Part shown: positions 11,921 to 24,253 of the stretch, piece after piece
How positions within the stretch are numbered: the stretch's first letter is position 1
Layout: each line of letters begins with the position of its first letter
Translations under genes and position numbers: made by a program
The notes under the pieces: generated by a model
What the model was told of the DNA's origin: nothing
Database searches by the model: none
Seen by the model: only the letters and a program-made list of their open reading frames with translations
DNA from: Plasmodium malariae
Taxonomy: Eukaryota; Apicomplexa; Aconoidasida; Haemosporida; Plasmodiidae
Length of the DNA: 64,000 nt
Direction: 5' to 3'
Assembly (NCBI RefSeq): GCF_900090045.1
Contig: NC_041788.1
Span: forward strand, 434,001-498,000

Positions 11921-12652
11921 TCATTTTATTTTGGGAGAATCTTTGGATTCTTCTTTTGTGTTGGGTTTTCTTAATAAATCAAGAAGGAAGTCCTTAACAC
12001 AACTTACAGTATTAGCTATCATTCCTTCTGATAGTTTTATGCTCCTACCTCTTTCTAATTTGCTTATAAGATCTTTTATTACAACTTCATTTTTACACAT
12101 TTTCGTACTCGCGTCGGTACTTTTTTCATTGAACACCTTAATAGACATTTCCTCAATTACTCTTTGTTCAATCCAGAAATATTTTTGTGCACGTTTGCAA
12201 TACTCATCTGTTAAAATACCTTCAATTACAATAAAATTAAGACGCCTTATTATTCTATCAATACAGTTATTCTTGGATATGTTGTCCTTAAAATGATATC
12301 CAAGATGTCTCATAAAATAATCAATAGAGATTTCAATATTTTCATAGCATATTTTTAAAAATAGCTCTTTCTTGCTTGTACTACCTTGTATGCCTCTATT
12401 ATAAGACAATAATGCTTTAAACAAAAAGTCAGTTGATGAATGAAACTCTAGATCAACGAGTTTCATAACGTCTTTTCTAACAGTACCATTTGGCAAATGT
12501 TTATAAATTAATTCATATGGTCATTTTGCTGTGTTACGCCTTGTTCTCTTTTCAACATCAGGAGGATAAACTTCCTTTACGCATTCCGCAGAGCATATAA
12601 TAAATGCTTGTATAACTAAAATTTGTACTAGTAAAAAGATATATATATTCAT
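11921..12652 (-). pseudogene. Copy 7: P27/25-like gene with one in-frame TGA, subfamily B
   Basis: The full family frame runs 243 codons from MNIYIFLLVQ (12652) to 11921 with one interruption: codon 44 is TGA (12523-12521) at the position where copies 10 and 12 have the Cys of ECPYKLIY. No indel is seen; everything before and after is in frame and family-like. Downstream landmarks are KLVDLEFHSSTDFLF, C-IDRIIRRLNFIVIEG, DEYC, YFWIEQRVIEEMSIKV, MC-KNE, and SIKLSEGMIANT with FLLDLLR. Read strictly, only a secreted peptide of about 43 residues would be made. It could be a recent pseudogene, a polymorphic null allele or a sequence error; readthrough is possible but unsupported. Confidence 0.75.
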
Positions 12653-13973
12653 GTCAAACAATAAATTTGTAAAAGAAAAATTATGGAATATCTTAATAAA
12701 AATAAATTTATCATTTTTTAAAAATTAGTAAATGCTCAAAAATAATTCAGTAAAATATTTATAATATTATTTATAGATACTGCACAGCAATATGTAAAAA
12801 AGTATATAAAATATTCAGCTATGAATTTGTATAACATAAAACAACGTAATTGCTTAGTTTAAAGAAATGAAATATTTTTTCTTTTGTTTAAAATAAATAT
12901 TCCTTTACAATTAACAAAATAAGTTCGCATATGTATAATAATATAATATAAAATGTAAGATATATATTTCTACATTATGTTACAATAGTAACATAGATCT
13001 TGAACAAACTTAAAACAAATTTTTTTTATTATAAATTAATTTCTTTTTTTAATATAAAACCAAAAATATACATAATTAAATTTTTTCTTGTTAAAATTTA
13101 ATTGTTATTTATTATTACTTTTTCTATTCCACGATATATTCCATTTCTCTTTATATTATTTCCGTTTTGCTAATGAAATAATCTGATACATATAAACATA
13201 ACATAGAACATTTTACATTTATGTTGTTAATGCTAAACTTTAAATATTATAGTTATATTTTTTGCTAATAGCATAAAAGAATTACTTATTTATTATCACC
13301 CATTTACTTATTAACAGATCATATATACCATTTATAAATTATTAAACTAGGAAAAAATAACTTTATAAATATACAAAAAAATTCAATTTTTTTACATCCA
13401 TTTTTTTTAATATTATAGAACATATCTAAGTTAAATAGAAAACTATTTAACCCTATAAATTTTTTTTTTTTTCCCATATAAAAATATTATAGTTTACTTC
13501 ATCATACGCTACGATTAACTAAAAACACGCGATTAACAACTAAAAAGTCTGATAATCAAATATAATAAAATATGTATTTTGAAACAAGTGAAATATAAAG
13601 AAAAAAGTTCATTTAAATAAATTATACAAACACATAAATTTATTTTCAGCAAAAAGTACACATTATATATATATACTAAAAAAAACAATTAGTATGTTGT
13701 ACTAATTCCAAATTTTCCTTGCGCCTTAATGCAGGTATAATAATAAAAAATATGTAAAAAGATGGAAGAAATGATATGAGAAAATCAAACATTAGAATCG
13801 ATAATTATTTATATATATCTTAATAAGTGTTAGGAAAACACCAAGTTATTAATACAAAAATAGTGGTGTATATATTTTTCAGAGTAGCATGCAAATCAAC
13901 AATTACTATTAGTGTATTTTATCGCATGTAGGGTTTTCGTTGAGGGGATTTACTTGATTTATCAAATGGAACT

Positions 13974-14705
13974 TCATTCTTTTTTAAGTGATTCCTTGGA
14001 TGGTTTATTAATTTCGGCTTCTCTTAATAAATCAAGAAGGAAATCCTCAACTGTACTTACAGTATTAGCTATCATTCCATCTGATAGTTTTATGTTCCTA
14101 CCTCTTTCTAATTTGCTTATAAGACTTTTTATTGCAAGTTCGTTTATGCACATATTCCTTTTCTTGTCATCAGTTTTTTCTTTAAATACCTTAACGGACA
14201 TTTCCTCAATTACTCTTTGTTCAATCCAGAAATACTTTTGAGCTCTTTCGCAATAATCCTTTGTTAAAATACCTTCAATAACAATAAAATTAAGGCGCCT
14301 TATTATTCTATCAATACATTTATCCTTGGATTTTTTATCCTTAAAACGATTTCCAAAGTGTTGTATAAAATAATCAATAGTCGTTTCAACATTATAATAG
14401 CTTATTTTTGAAAATAGTTCTTGTTTAGTTCTTTTATCTCTTCTTTGTTTCATATAAGCTAGTAATACTATAAACAAAAAATATACTGTTGCTTGAAACT
14501 CTACATCTGCAAGTTTCATAACATCTTCTCTAACATTATCACCAGGAAAACGTTTATAAAATAATGAATATGGGTATTCTCCAGTGTAATGTCTTCTTCT
14601 CGATTCAACATTAGAAGGAAAAACCGTCTTTATGCATCCAGCAGAGCACTTCATAAATGCATGTATAACCAAAATTTGGATTTGTAAAATCGTATATATA
14701 TTCAT
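13974..14705 (-). CDS. Copy 8: secreted P27/25-like protein, subfamily B
   Basis: Intact, 243 residues from MNIYTILQIQILV (14705). The frame stays open 50 codons upstream, but that part lies in the spacer and is not family sequence. Subfamily B traits: YSLFYKRFPGD, KLADVEFQATVYFLF, FIQHFGNRFKDK, C-IDRIIRRLNFIVIEG, YFWIEQRVIEEMSVKVFKEK, and GRNIKLSDGMIANTVST. From about residue 115 to the end, the protein is identical to copy 10 except at one or two positions, while the N-terminal third is clearly different. The shared DNA tract is about 430 bp and continues a little into the 3' flank. Copy 9, between them, does not share it, so conversion between non-adjacent copies is the simplest explanation. 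Confidence 0.87.
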   Translation of the reverse strand: MNIYTILQIQILVIHAFMKCSAGCIKTVFPSNVESRRRHYTGEYPYSLFYKRFPGDNVREDVMKLADVEFQATVYFLFIVLLAYMKQRRDKRTKQELFSKISYYNVETTIDYFIQHFGNRFKDKKSKDKCIDRIIRRLNFIVIEGILTKDYCERAQKYFWIEQRVIEEMSVKVFKEKTDDKKRNMCINELAIKSLISKLERGRNIKLSDGMIANTVSTVEDFLLDLLREAEINKPSKESLKKE

Positions 14706-16021
14706 AATAAAATTTTTAGAAGAAAAATTATTAAATATGTAAATAAAAGTAAATTTATTATTTATTAAAGATAAGCAAATACTCACACTTAATGCACTAA
14801 CATGTTTATTACATTTTTTTATAAATATATTACAGCAATATGTAGAAAAATACAAATAATATTCAGCGATGAAGGTATATAATGGAATATATCTTAATTG
14901 TTTAATTTAATGTTATACTTTCTATTTTGTTTCAAATGTATATTCATTTATGATCAACAACAACAACGTTCATTTATATTTAATTACATTATTCAAATCA
15001 TAAGATATATTTTTGTGTTTTCTATATTTCTATACCTTGTATAAATAGTAATATAAATCATAAAAAAACTTGAAAAAAAAAAAATTTTTTACTATAACTT
15101 AATTTTGTTTTTCTAAAATAAAAACAAAAATATACATGAATTTTCTTCTTTTTAAATTTTAATTCTTTATTATTACTTTTTTTATTTCACAATTGATTCC
15201 ATTTATGCATATATTATTCACATTCTACTAAATGAAACATTCAGAAATATACAAGTAAAACATAAAATATTTTACTTTTATGTAGTTATTTCTAAATGTT
15301 AAAGATTATGACTATATTTTATTGGCTATAAATAATAAAATTACGTATTATTTATGACCAGTTCAATTATTACTACGTAATATATTATTTAGAAACAATT
15401 AAAACAGGAAAAAATAACTCTATAAATATACAAAAAGATTCAATATTTTTACATCTATTTTGTTTTATATCATAAAACATATCTAGGTTAAATAAGGAAC
15501 TTCGTTACTTTTTATTTATTTATTTTTTTTTTATTACAAATTATAGTTCAACATACTATAAAACTAATAACTCGTAATTAACATTTAAAAAGAATATGAA
15601 TTAAATGTAACACATATAGTGTGGTTAATAACGAATGGAATATAAAGAAAAAACTTCAATTAAATAAGCTATACAAATTTATGAATTTTTTTTCGCAAAA
15701 ATGTACACATTATATATATGCACTAAAAGAAACACTTCGTATGTACTACCAATTCCATATTTTTCTTGCACCTGAATGCAGGTATAATAATATAAAATAT
15801 GTACAAAAGATAGAAGAAGCTATAAGAAAAAACCAAACATTAGAACCGATAATTATTTATATAATTAAAAAGATGATGAAAAAAAATTTTAAATTATTAA
15901 TAGAAAGATTGTGGTGTAAACACTATTCAGAGTAACATAAAAATCTACAACCGAAATCAGTTTTTTTTAACGCATGTAGAGTTTACGTTGAGAGTTTTTA
16001 CTTGATTAATAAAGTGTAACT

Positions 16022-16738
16022 TTAATTTTTTTTGGTAGAATCATTGGATGCCACTTCTTCTTTGGAAGTTCTTAATACATCAAGAAGAAAGTCCTCAACT
16101 GTACTTACAGTATTAGCTATCATTCCTTCTGATAGTTTTACGCTTTTACCTCTTTCTAATTTACTTATAAGTTTCTTTATTTCAACTTCATTTTTACACA
16201 TTTTCGTTCTCGCCTTCTCAGTTTTTTGATTAAATACTTTAACAGACATTTCTTCATCTACTCTTTGTTCAATCCAAAAATACTTTTTAGCTAATTCTAA
16301 GTATTCTCTTGTTAAAATACCTTCAATTACAATATATATAAGACGGGTTTTTATTCTGTTAACACAGTGTTCCCTTGATGTGATATCTTTAAAATTATAT
16401 TTTTTCTTCTCTTGATATTCTGAGAGAACCGATGAAATTATAGAACCTTCCTCAAGTATGTCAAATATTTCTTTCTTACGGTGACGATAATGTAATAACC
16501 TAGATAAAACGTGAAGTGATGCATCAAACTCTACATCTCCAAGTTCCTTAACTTCTTTTCTAACTTTGCCACCCGGAAAATGAGTATAATCAAATTTGTA
16601 ATAAGGTATAAATTCATAAGATACTGTAGCCCACTTCCCCGATCTAGTAAGAGTTCTTTTCCAGTATCCACCAGTGCAATTAATAAATGCATATAAAACG
16701 AAAATTTTGAATTTTAAAAAAAACATACATTTATTCAT
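16022..16738 (-). CDS. Copy 9: secreted P27/25-like protein, subfamily B, missing one core Cys
   Basis: Intact 238-residue gene. I start it at MNKCMFFLKFKIF (16738), aligned with the family start; upstream in-frame codons lie in the spacer. The signal segment ends YAFINCTGG. The linker contains a Trp and several basic residues, followed by YYKFDYTHFPGG and ELGDVEFDASLHVLSRLL. The core has C-VNRIKTRLIYIVIEG, then REYLELAKKYFWIEQR, so the Cys found in nearly all paralogues after EEY is Leu here. The MC-KNE Cys is kept. The C-terminal helices (SVKLSEGMIANTVST, FLLDVLR) are typical of subfamily B. The short tail ends in Lys/Asn. Confidence 0.86.
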   Translation of the reverse strand: MNKCMFFLKFKIFVLYAFINCTGGYWKRTLTRSGKWATVSYEFIPYYKFDYTHFPGGKVRKEVKELGDVEFDASLHVLSRLLHYRHRKKEIFDILEEGSIISSVLSEYQEKKKYNFKDITSREHCVNRIKTRLIYIVIEGILTREYLELAKKYFWIEQRVDEEMSVKVFNQKTEKARTKMCKNEVEIKKLISKLERGKSVKLSEGMIANTVSTVEDFLLDVLRTSKEEVASNDSTKKN

Positions 16739-18049
16739 CTCGAACAATAAATTTGTAGATGAAAAATTATGGAATATGTAAATAAAAATAGAATTATTAT
16801 TTTCTAAAAATATGAAAATGCTCAAAAATAATTTACCTCCATGTTTATTAAATTATTTGTAAATATTCTAAAACAATATGTAAAAAAATATATATATAAT
16901 TCAGAGATTAATGTATATAATATAGAATTTAATTGTTCAGATTAAAAAAATAAAATAAGTTTTATTTTGTTTAAAATGCATAATCATTTATTATTAACAA
17001 AAAAAAAATTTATTTACGCATAACACTATTATACAAATCATAAGATATATTTTCTTTTTTATATTTCTATATCTTATACTTATATAAATATAAATCATGA
17101 AAAAGCTTGATAAAAAAATATTTTTTTTTAGTATAAATTATATTCTTTTTAAAAAAAAAATGAAAAAAATACATTATTAATTATTTTTGTTATTAAATTT
17201 TAATTCTTATTCCTTATTTATTCCACGATAGATGCAATTTATATATAAATTATTCCCATTTTACTGGAGAAATATTCTGACATATTCAAGCAAAACTTAC
17301 AACATTTTAATTTCAAATTGTTTTTTCGTATCTTTAAATATTACTGTTATATTTTTTCTCTACAGTATACTAAAATTACGTATTACTTATATCCTCTTCA
17401 CGAATTACCAAGTGATATATATCATTTATAAACAAAGAAATTAGAAAAAATTAAGTTTATATATATACAAAAAAAATTTAATCTTATATGAATTTTCCTT
17501 ACTTATAACATATGTAAGTTAAATAAGGGTCTATATAACGCCTTGCATTTTTTTTTTTTAAAAAAAAATTATACTTCAACATATGTTAAAAAAAAAATAA
17601 AAACAAATAATTAACAATTACAAAGACTCAAAAAGAAATGGTAAAAATAATATAGTTAATAACAAATGATAAAAAAAAGAAAAAGTTCAATTCAATAAAC
17701 CATACAAATATATAAATTTATTTTCATCAAAAAAGTAAACATTATATATATGAAAAAAAAACAATACCTTATGTTCTACCACTTCCTTATTCCCTTACCA
17801 CCTTAATCCAGGTATAACAATACCAAATATACATAAAAAAAATACCAGGGTCGTGAAAAACTTCCTTTAAAACCAAAAATTATTTATATACATTAATAAG
17901 AGTTAGGAAAAACATCAAGTTATTAATAGTAAGATAGTAGTGTACAAATTATTCAGAATGACATGAAGATCAAAATTCGCAATCAGCATATTTTTATCAC
18001 ATGTAGGGTTTTTCATTGAAGGGATTTACTTGATTTATCAAAAGGAACT

Positions 18050-18781
18050 TCATTCTTTTTTAAGTGATTCCTTGGATGGTTTATTAATTTCGGCTTCTCT
18101 TAATAAATCAAGAAGGAAATCCTCAACTGTACTTACAGTATTAGCTATCATTCCATCTGATAGTTTTATGTTCCTACCTCTTTCTAATTTGCTTATAAGA
18201 CTTTTTATTGCAAGTTCGTTTATGCACATATTCCTTTTCTTGTCATCAGTTTTTTCTTTAAATACCTTAACGGACATTTCCTCAATTACTCTTTGTTCAA
18301 TCCAGAAATACTTTTGAGCTCTTTCGCAATAATCCTTTGTTAAAATACCTTCAATAACAATAAAATTAAGGCGCCTTATTATTCTATCAATACATTTATC
18401 CTTGGATCTCTTATCCTTAAAACGATTTCCAAAGTGTTGTATAAAATAATCAATAGTCGTTTCAACTTCAGAATAGCATATTTTTGAAAATAGTTCTTGT
18501 TTATTTGTATTATCTTTTCTATGTTTCATATAAGCTAGTAATACTATAAACAAAAAATATACTGTTGCTTGAAACTCTAAATCTGCAAGTTTCATAACAT
18601 CTTCTCTTACAGTACCATTCGGCAGATGCTCATAAATTAATTTATATGGGCATTCTCCTCTGTTACGTGTTGTTATCTTTTCAATATGATCAGGGTAAGT
18701 TTCCTTTACGCATTCCGCAGAGCACTTAATAAATGCATGTATTAGTAAAATTTCGATTAGCAAAAATATATATATATTCAT
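18050..18781 (-). CDS. Copy 10: secreted P27/25-like protein, subfamily B
   Basis: Intact, 243 residues from MNIYIFLLIEIL (18781). Its N-terminal linker (CSAECVKETYPDHIEK, then RNRGECPYKLIYEHLP) matches copy 12, while its C-terminal two thirds match copy 8 almost exactly. It is therefore a mosaic of two neighbours at distances of one gene each. All core landmarks are intact: C-IDRIIRRLNFIVIEG, KDYC, YFWIEQRVIEEMSVKVF, NMC, and KLSDGMIANTVST with FLLDLLR. The tail (EINKPSKESLKKE) is the same as in copy 8. Confidence 0.87.
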   Translation of the reverse strand: MNIYIFLLIEILLIHAFIKCSAECVKETYPDHIEKITTRNRGECPYKLIYEHLPNGTVREDVMKLADLEFQATVYFLFIVLLAYMKHRKDNTNKQELFSKICYSEVETTIDYFIQHFGNRFKDKRSKDKCIDRIIRRLNFIVIEGILTKDYCERAQKYFWIEQRVIEEMSVKVFKEKTDDKKRNMCINELAIKSLISKLERGRNIKLSDGMIANTVSTVEDFLLDLLREAEINKPSKESLKKE

Positions 18782-20116
18782 GTCGAAGAATAAATTCAAA
18801 AAGGAAATATTATGGAATGTGTAAATAAAAATAAATTTATCATTTTCGAAAAATATTCAAATGCTCAAAGATAATTAACATGCTTATTTTATTATTTATA
18901 AATATTCCTACAGTAATACGTAAAAAAATATATATATTATGCAGCGATGAATTTATATAATATACTAAGTAATTACTTAGTTTGAAGGAATAAAATATTT
19001 TTTATTTTGCTTCAATTGCATATTCATTTATAATTAACAATAAAATGCAATTATAATTAAGAATATTATATAAATCATAAGAAATGCTTTTTTTTTTTTA
19101 TATTTCTATATCGTTTTCTTATAAAAATACAGATCTTAAAAAAACTTTCAAAAAATAAATATTTTTTTACTATAAATTAACATTCCTTTATTAATATAAA
19201 ACGAAAAATATACATAATTATTTTTTTTTCGTTCTAAATTTTAAATCTAAATTATTAATACTTTTTTTATTGGACGTTGATTGCATTTATACATATATTA
19301 TTTCCATTTTACTTACGAAGTATTCCGAAATGTATAAAGAGAACATACAATATTTTACTTTTAAATAGTTATTGCTAATCTTTAAATATTATAGTTCTAT
19401 TTTTTGTATATAGCATAGTAAAATTACGTATTTGTTATCGCCTATTCTCTTATTATTTGATGAAATATATTATTTATAAACTATTAAATACGGATAAAAT
19501 AACATCATATATGTTCAAAAAAATTGAATTTTTTTGGATCCATTTTTTTTAATTTCTTAAAAAAAATACATTTAAGTTTAATAAGAAACTATGTAACGCT
19601 CTGTTTTTTTTATTTAAATGCAAAAAGTCTAATTTACTTCAATATATGTTACGAAAAAACTAAAAACGAATAATTAACAATTAAAAAGACTCTAAATGAA
19701 ATGGAACAAATAATGCGGTTAATAACAAATGATATATAAGGAAAAAAGTTCAACTAAATAAACTATACAATTATATAAATCTATTTTCAGCAAAAAAGTT
19801 CACTTTATATACATGAACGAAGAAAATAATTTCGTATGTTCTACTCCTTAAACATTTCTCTTCCCACGTTAATGCAGATATAATAATACAAAATATATAC
19901 AAAAGAGATAAGAAACGATAAAAGAAAAAAATACTTTAGTACCAATATTTGAACATATATTTTAGTTAATTATTGGAAATATACTAAGTTATTAACAGAA
20001 GAATAATGGTGTATAAATTATTTAAAGTGACATGAAAATCATCATCTGCAATCAGTTCTTTTTATCACATGTGGAGTTTTCGTTGAGAGTTTATACTTGA
20101 TTAATGCAGTGCACCT

Positions 20117-20845
20117 TCAGTTTTTTTTGGTAAAATCTTTGGATTTTTCTGTAGTTTCTGGTTTTCTTAATACATCAAGAAGGAAGTCCTTAATAGTACT
20201 TACAGTATTAGCTATCATACCTTCTGATAACTTTATGCTCCTACCTCTTTCTAATTTACTTATAAGATTCTTTATTTCAACTTCATTTTTACACATATTC
20301 GTTCTTGCATTCTCAGTTTTTTCATTAAATACCTTTAGAGACATTTCCTCCATTACTCTTTGTTCAATCCAGAAATATTTCTGAGCTTGTACTCAATATT
20401 CCTCTGTTATGATGCCTTCAATAACAATGAAATTAAGACGCCGTTTTATTCTATCAATGCATTTTTTCATGGATGTGTCATCCTTAAAACTATATCCAAG
20501 GTATCGCTTAAAATAAATAATAGGGAAATCAATATTATAATCAATTATTTTTGAAAATAGTTCTTGTTTGTTTGTTTTATCTTGTATGCGTGGGTTATGC
20601 AATAATTGTCTAAACAAAAAATCAATTGTTGAATAAAACTCTAGATCTGAAAGTGTTATAACATCTTTTCGAAGAGCACTATTCTGCAAATGTTTATAAA
20701 TTAATGTATATGGGCATTTTGATGTGCTCCGTCCTGTTCTTAATTTAATATGATGAGGATATTCCTTCTTCAAGCATTCAGCAGAGCTCTTAATAAATGC
20801 ATGTATAACTAAAATATTGTTTAGTAAAATGATGTATATATTCAT
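20117..20845 (-). pseudogene. Copy 11: P27/25-like gene with one in-frame TGA, subfamily B
   Basis: The family frame extends 242 codons from MNIYIILLNNIL (20845) to 20117, interrupted once by TGA at codon 151 (20395-20393). The stop replaces the conserved Cys of EEYC; the following codon is also changed (Val for Lys). No frameshift is seen on either side. Before the stop lie the signal segment, KCPYTLIYKHLQ-like stretch, LSDLEFYSTIDFLF and C-IDRIKRRLNFIVIEG. After it come QKYFWIEQRVMEEMSLKVF, MC-KNE and SIKLSEGMIANTVST. The truncated product would lack the second half of the core. This is the second copy in which a Cys codon has become TGA (compare copy 7). Confidence 0.75.
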
Positions 20846-22161
20846 GTCGAAGAATAAAATTGTAAACAAATAATTAAGGAATATGCAAATAAAGGTAAAT
20901 TTATTATTTTCTAAAAATAGTAATATACTCAAAAATAATTAACTAACATCTTTATTACATTTTTCTTAAAAATATTCTATAGCAATATGTAAAAAATATA
21001 TATATAATATTCAACGATGAATATATATAATAGAATACAACTTAATTGTTTAAATCAAAGGAATAAAATATTTTTTATTCTCTTTAAAACGTATATTCTT
21101 TTATAATTAACAAAAAGGTTCATTTACATTTAACATTATTATACAAACAATAAAATTTTTTTTTTTTTTTTATGTTTCTGTGTCTTCTATTAATATTAAA
21201 ATAAATATTGTAAAAACATGGAAAGAAAAATAATATTTTTCATACATATTTTCTTTTTTTAAAATAAAATAAAAATAAGCAAAGTTTATATTTTTTCCTT
21301 TTAAATGCTAATTTTTAATTATAACTACCTTTTTTATTCCGTCATTGAAGCCATTTATATGTATTATTCCTATTTTATTAAAGAAATATATACAAGAAAA
21401 TAAACAATATTATTCTTCTAAATATTTATTGCTAAACGTTAAATATTAAAGTTATATTTTTTGTTTATAGAATAATAAAATTATGTATTTCTTATCACCA
21501 GTTCACTAATTACCAGATGATATTCATCATTCAGAAACTATTAAAAGAGCAAAATTAACTTTATGAATATACAAAAAAATTAAACTTTTTTACATCCATT
21601 TTGTTTAATATCATAGAACATATCTAAGTTATATAGGAAACTAGGAAATGCCTTTTTTTTATTTTTTTTCGTTTATATAAAAAAACTGTAGTTTACTTCA
21701 ATATATGTTACCAAAAACTAAAAACGTTTAACAATTAAAAAGACTCAAAACAAATGCAATAAATTCTGTAGTTAAAAACTAATGATAAATAAAGAAAAAA
21801 GTTAAATTAAATAAACTACACAAATTTATGAATTCATTTTCAGCATAAAAGTACACATTATATATATAGATAAAAAAAAACATTTCGTATTTTCTACCAC
21901 TTCCATATTTTTATCCCTCTGCTAATGCAGGTATAATAATATAAAAAAAGTACAAAAAATAGAAAAAACCATATACGAATATCAAACTATAAAACCCATA
22001 GTTAATTATATATTATAAATATTGTTAGAAAAAACTCTTATATATTAACATTGGAGAACACATTGTTCAGATTGACATGAAAATCAATACCTACAACCAG
22101 CTTCACTCATTACTTGTAAAGTTTTCGTTGTAAAGTACATCTTCATTTATGAAGACGAACT

Positions 22162-22893
22162 TCAACTTTTTTTAGGAGAGTCTTTGGGTGTTTCTTTAAT
22201 TTTTGATGTTCTTAATACGTCAAGAAGGAAGTCCTCAATTGTACTTACAGTATTAGCTATCATTCCTTCTGATAGTTATATGCTCCTACCTCTTTCTAAT
22301 TTGCTTATAAGACTTTTTATTGCAAGTTCGTTTTGGCACATATTCCTTTGCTTGTCATCAGTTTTTTCTTTAAATACCTTAACGGACATTTCCTCAATTA
22401 CTCTTTGTTCAATCCAGAAATATTTTTGAGCTCGTTCGCAATATTCCTTTGTTAAGATACCTTCAATTACAATTAAATCAAGACGCTTTTTCATTCTATT
22501 AATACAGCTATTTCTGGATCTCTCATCCTTAAAACTATATCCAAGGTGTTTCATAAAATAAAGAATAGGTAATTCAAGATAATCGAAGCTTATTCTTGAA
22601 AATAGTTCTCGTTTGTCTGTTTTATCTGCCTTGTGTTTGTTGAGAGGCAATAATTCCAAAAACAAAAAATAAATTGTTGCTTGAAACTCTATATTTAGAA
22701 GTTCTATAACGTCTTCTATTACAATACCCTTCGGCAAAGGCTTATAAATTAATTTATATGGGCATTCTCCTCTGTTACGTGTTGTTATCTTTTCAATATG
22801 ATCAGGGTAATTTTCTTTTACGCATTCCGCAGAGCACTTAATAAATATATGTATTCCTAAAATTTCGATTAGCAAAAATATATATATATTCAT
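22162..22893 (-). pseudogene. Copy 12: P27/25-like gene with one in-frame TAA, subfamily B
   Basis: A frame of 243 codons runs from MNIYIFLLIEIL (22893) to the TGA at 22162, broken only at codon 206, where TAA (22278-22276) replaces the Lys of SIKLSEGMI. Upstream everything is intact: a signal segment and ECVKENYPDHIEK linker like copy 10, ELLNIEFQATIYFLF, C-INRMKKRLDLIVIEG, KEYC, YFWIEQRVIEEMSVKVF and NMC. Downstream the last two helices (LSEGMIANTVST, FLLDVLR) and the tail are still in frame and family-like. The truncated 205-residue product would keep most of the core but lose the last helices. Confidence 0.75.
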
Positions 22894-24253
22894 GTCAAAC
22901 AATAAATTCAAAAAGGAAATATTATGGAATATACAAATAAAAACAAATTTATCATTTTTTAAAAATAATGAAATGCTCAAAAATAATTAAGATGTTTATT
23001 ATATTTTATATAAATATTTTTACATTACTATGTAAAAAAATATATATAATGTACAGCAATGAATTTATATAATATACTATGTAATTGCTTAGTTTTTGAA
23101 GGAAAAAAATATTTTTTATTTTTTTTCAAATGTATATTCATTTATAATTAGCTGAAAAGTTACTTTATATATAATAATATTATGCAAATAATTAAATGTT
23201 TTTTTTTTTGAATTTACATATATCGTACAAATAGAAACACAAATCTTGAAAAAAGTTGAAAAATATAAATATTTTTCTTATTATAAATTTTACTTTTTTA
23301 AAATAGAACTAAATATTTACTTGATTATTTTTTCTCTTTTTAAATTTTAATACTTATTTATTATTCCTTTTTTTTTTTTTTTTGCACGATAGATGCTACC
23401 TATATGTGTTTTATTCCCATTTTACTAAACAAATATTCTGAAATATACAACCAGAACATACAATATTTTACTGTTAAATAGTTATTCCTAAGCTTTCAAT
23501 ATTTTAGTTATATTTTTTGTCTATACTATAATAAAATTCGTATTACTTATTACCTATTCATTTATTACAAGGTGATACATATAATTTATAAACTATTAAA
23601 AGTGGAAATAATAACATTACAAATATACAAAAAAAATAAATTTTTTTACGTCAATTTTCTTAAATATTATAGAACATATTTAGGATAAATAAGAAACAAT
23701 GTAACGCTTTGGATTTTTTGCTTTCCATATGAAATGACTATAGTTTACTTTAACGTGCGAAACAACTGAAAAGGTGTAATTAATAATTAAAAAGACTTAA
23801 ATTGAAATGCAATAAATTATTAGGATAAAAACAAATCATTTATAAGGAAATATGTTTAGTTAAATAAACTATACATATATATATATATATACTTATTTTC
23901 AATAAAAATTTATAAATTATATATATGAATAAAAAAAAAATATTTATTATATTTTACTACTTTTATTTTCCCCTTACTCCCCTAAAGCACGTATAATAAT
24001 ACAAACTGTGTACAAAAGATAGAAGAAACGATAAGAGAAAAGCACACTTTAGAACTAATAATTATTTATATATTTAAGAACAAGTTTTAAAAAAGATTTA
24101 AATTATTAATAAAAAAAGCGTGGTGTACACTTTATGGCGTGAGACAAGGCAATTAAACTGCGGAATTAGTTTTTCTTATGAATAGTCGAATTTTAATCGT
24201 CGGGATTAATTTAGTTTGTAATGGCTTGTTTATTCTGGTTTTACGGGGAAGTC

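Noticed and set aside
14706..14855. 50-codon N-terminal extension of copy 8 (similar extensions for copies 9, 11 and 12)
   Set aside because: The extension lies in spacer sequence, differs between copies, and would bury the signal segment inside the protein; the family start is MNIY-like.
15621..15935. Plus-strand frame of 104 residues between copies 8 and 9
   Set aside because: It lies in a spacer whose equivalents in other units are closed by stops; residue content follows local AT-rich DNA, so it is a chance opening.
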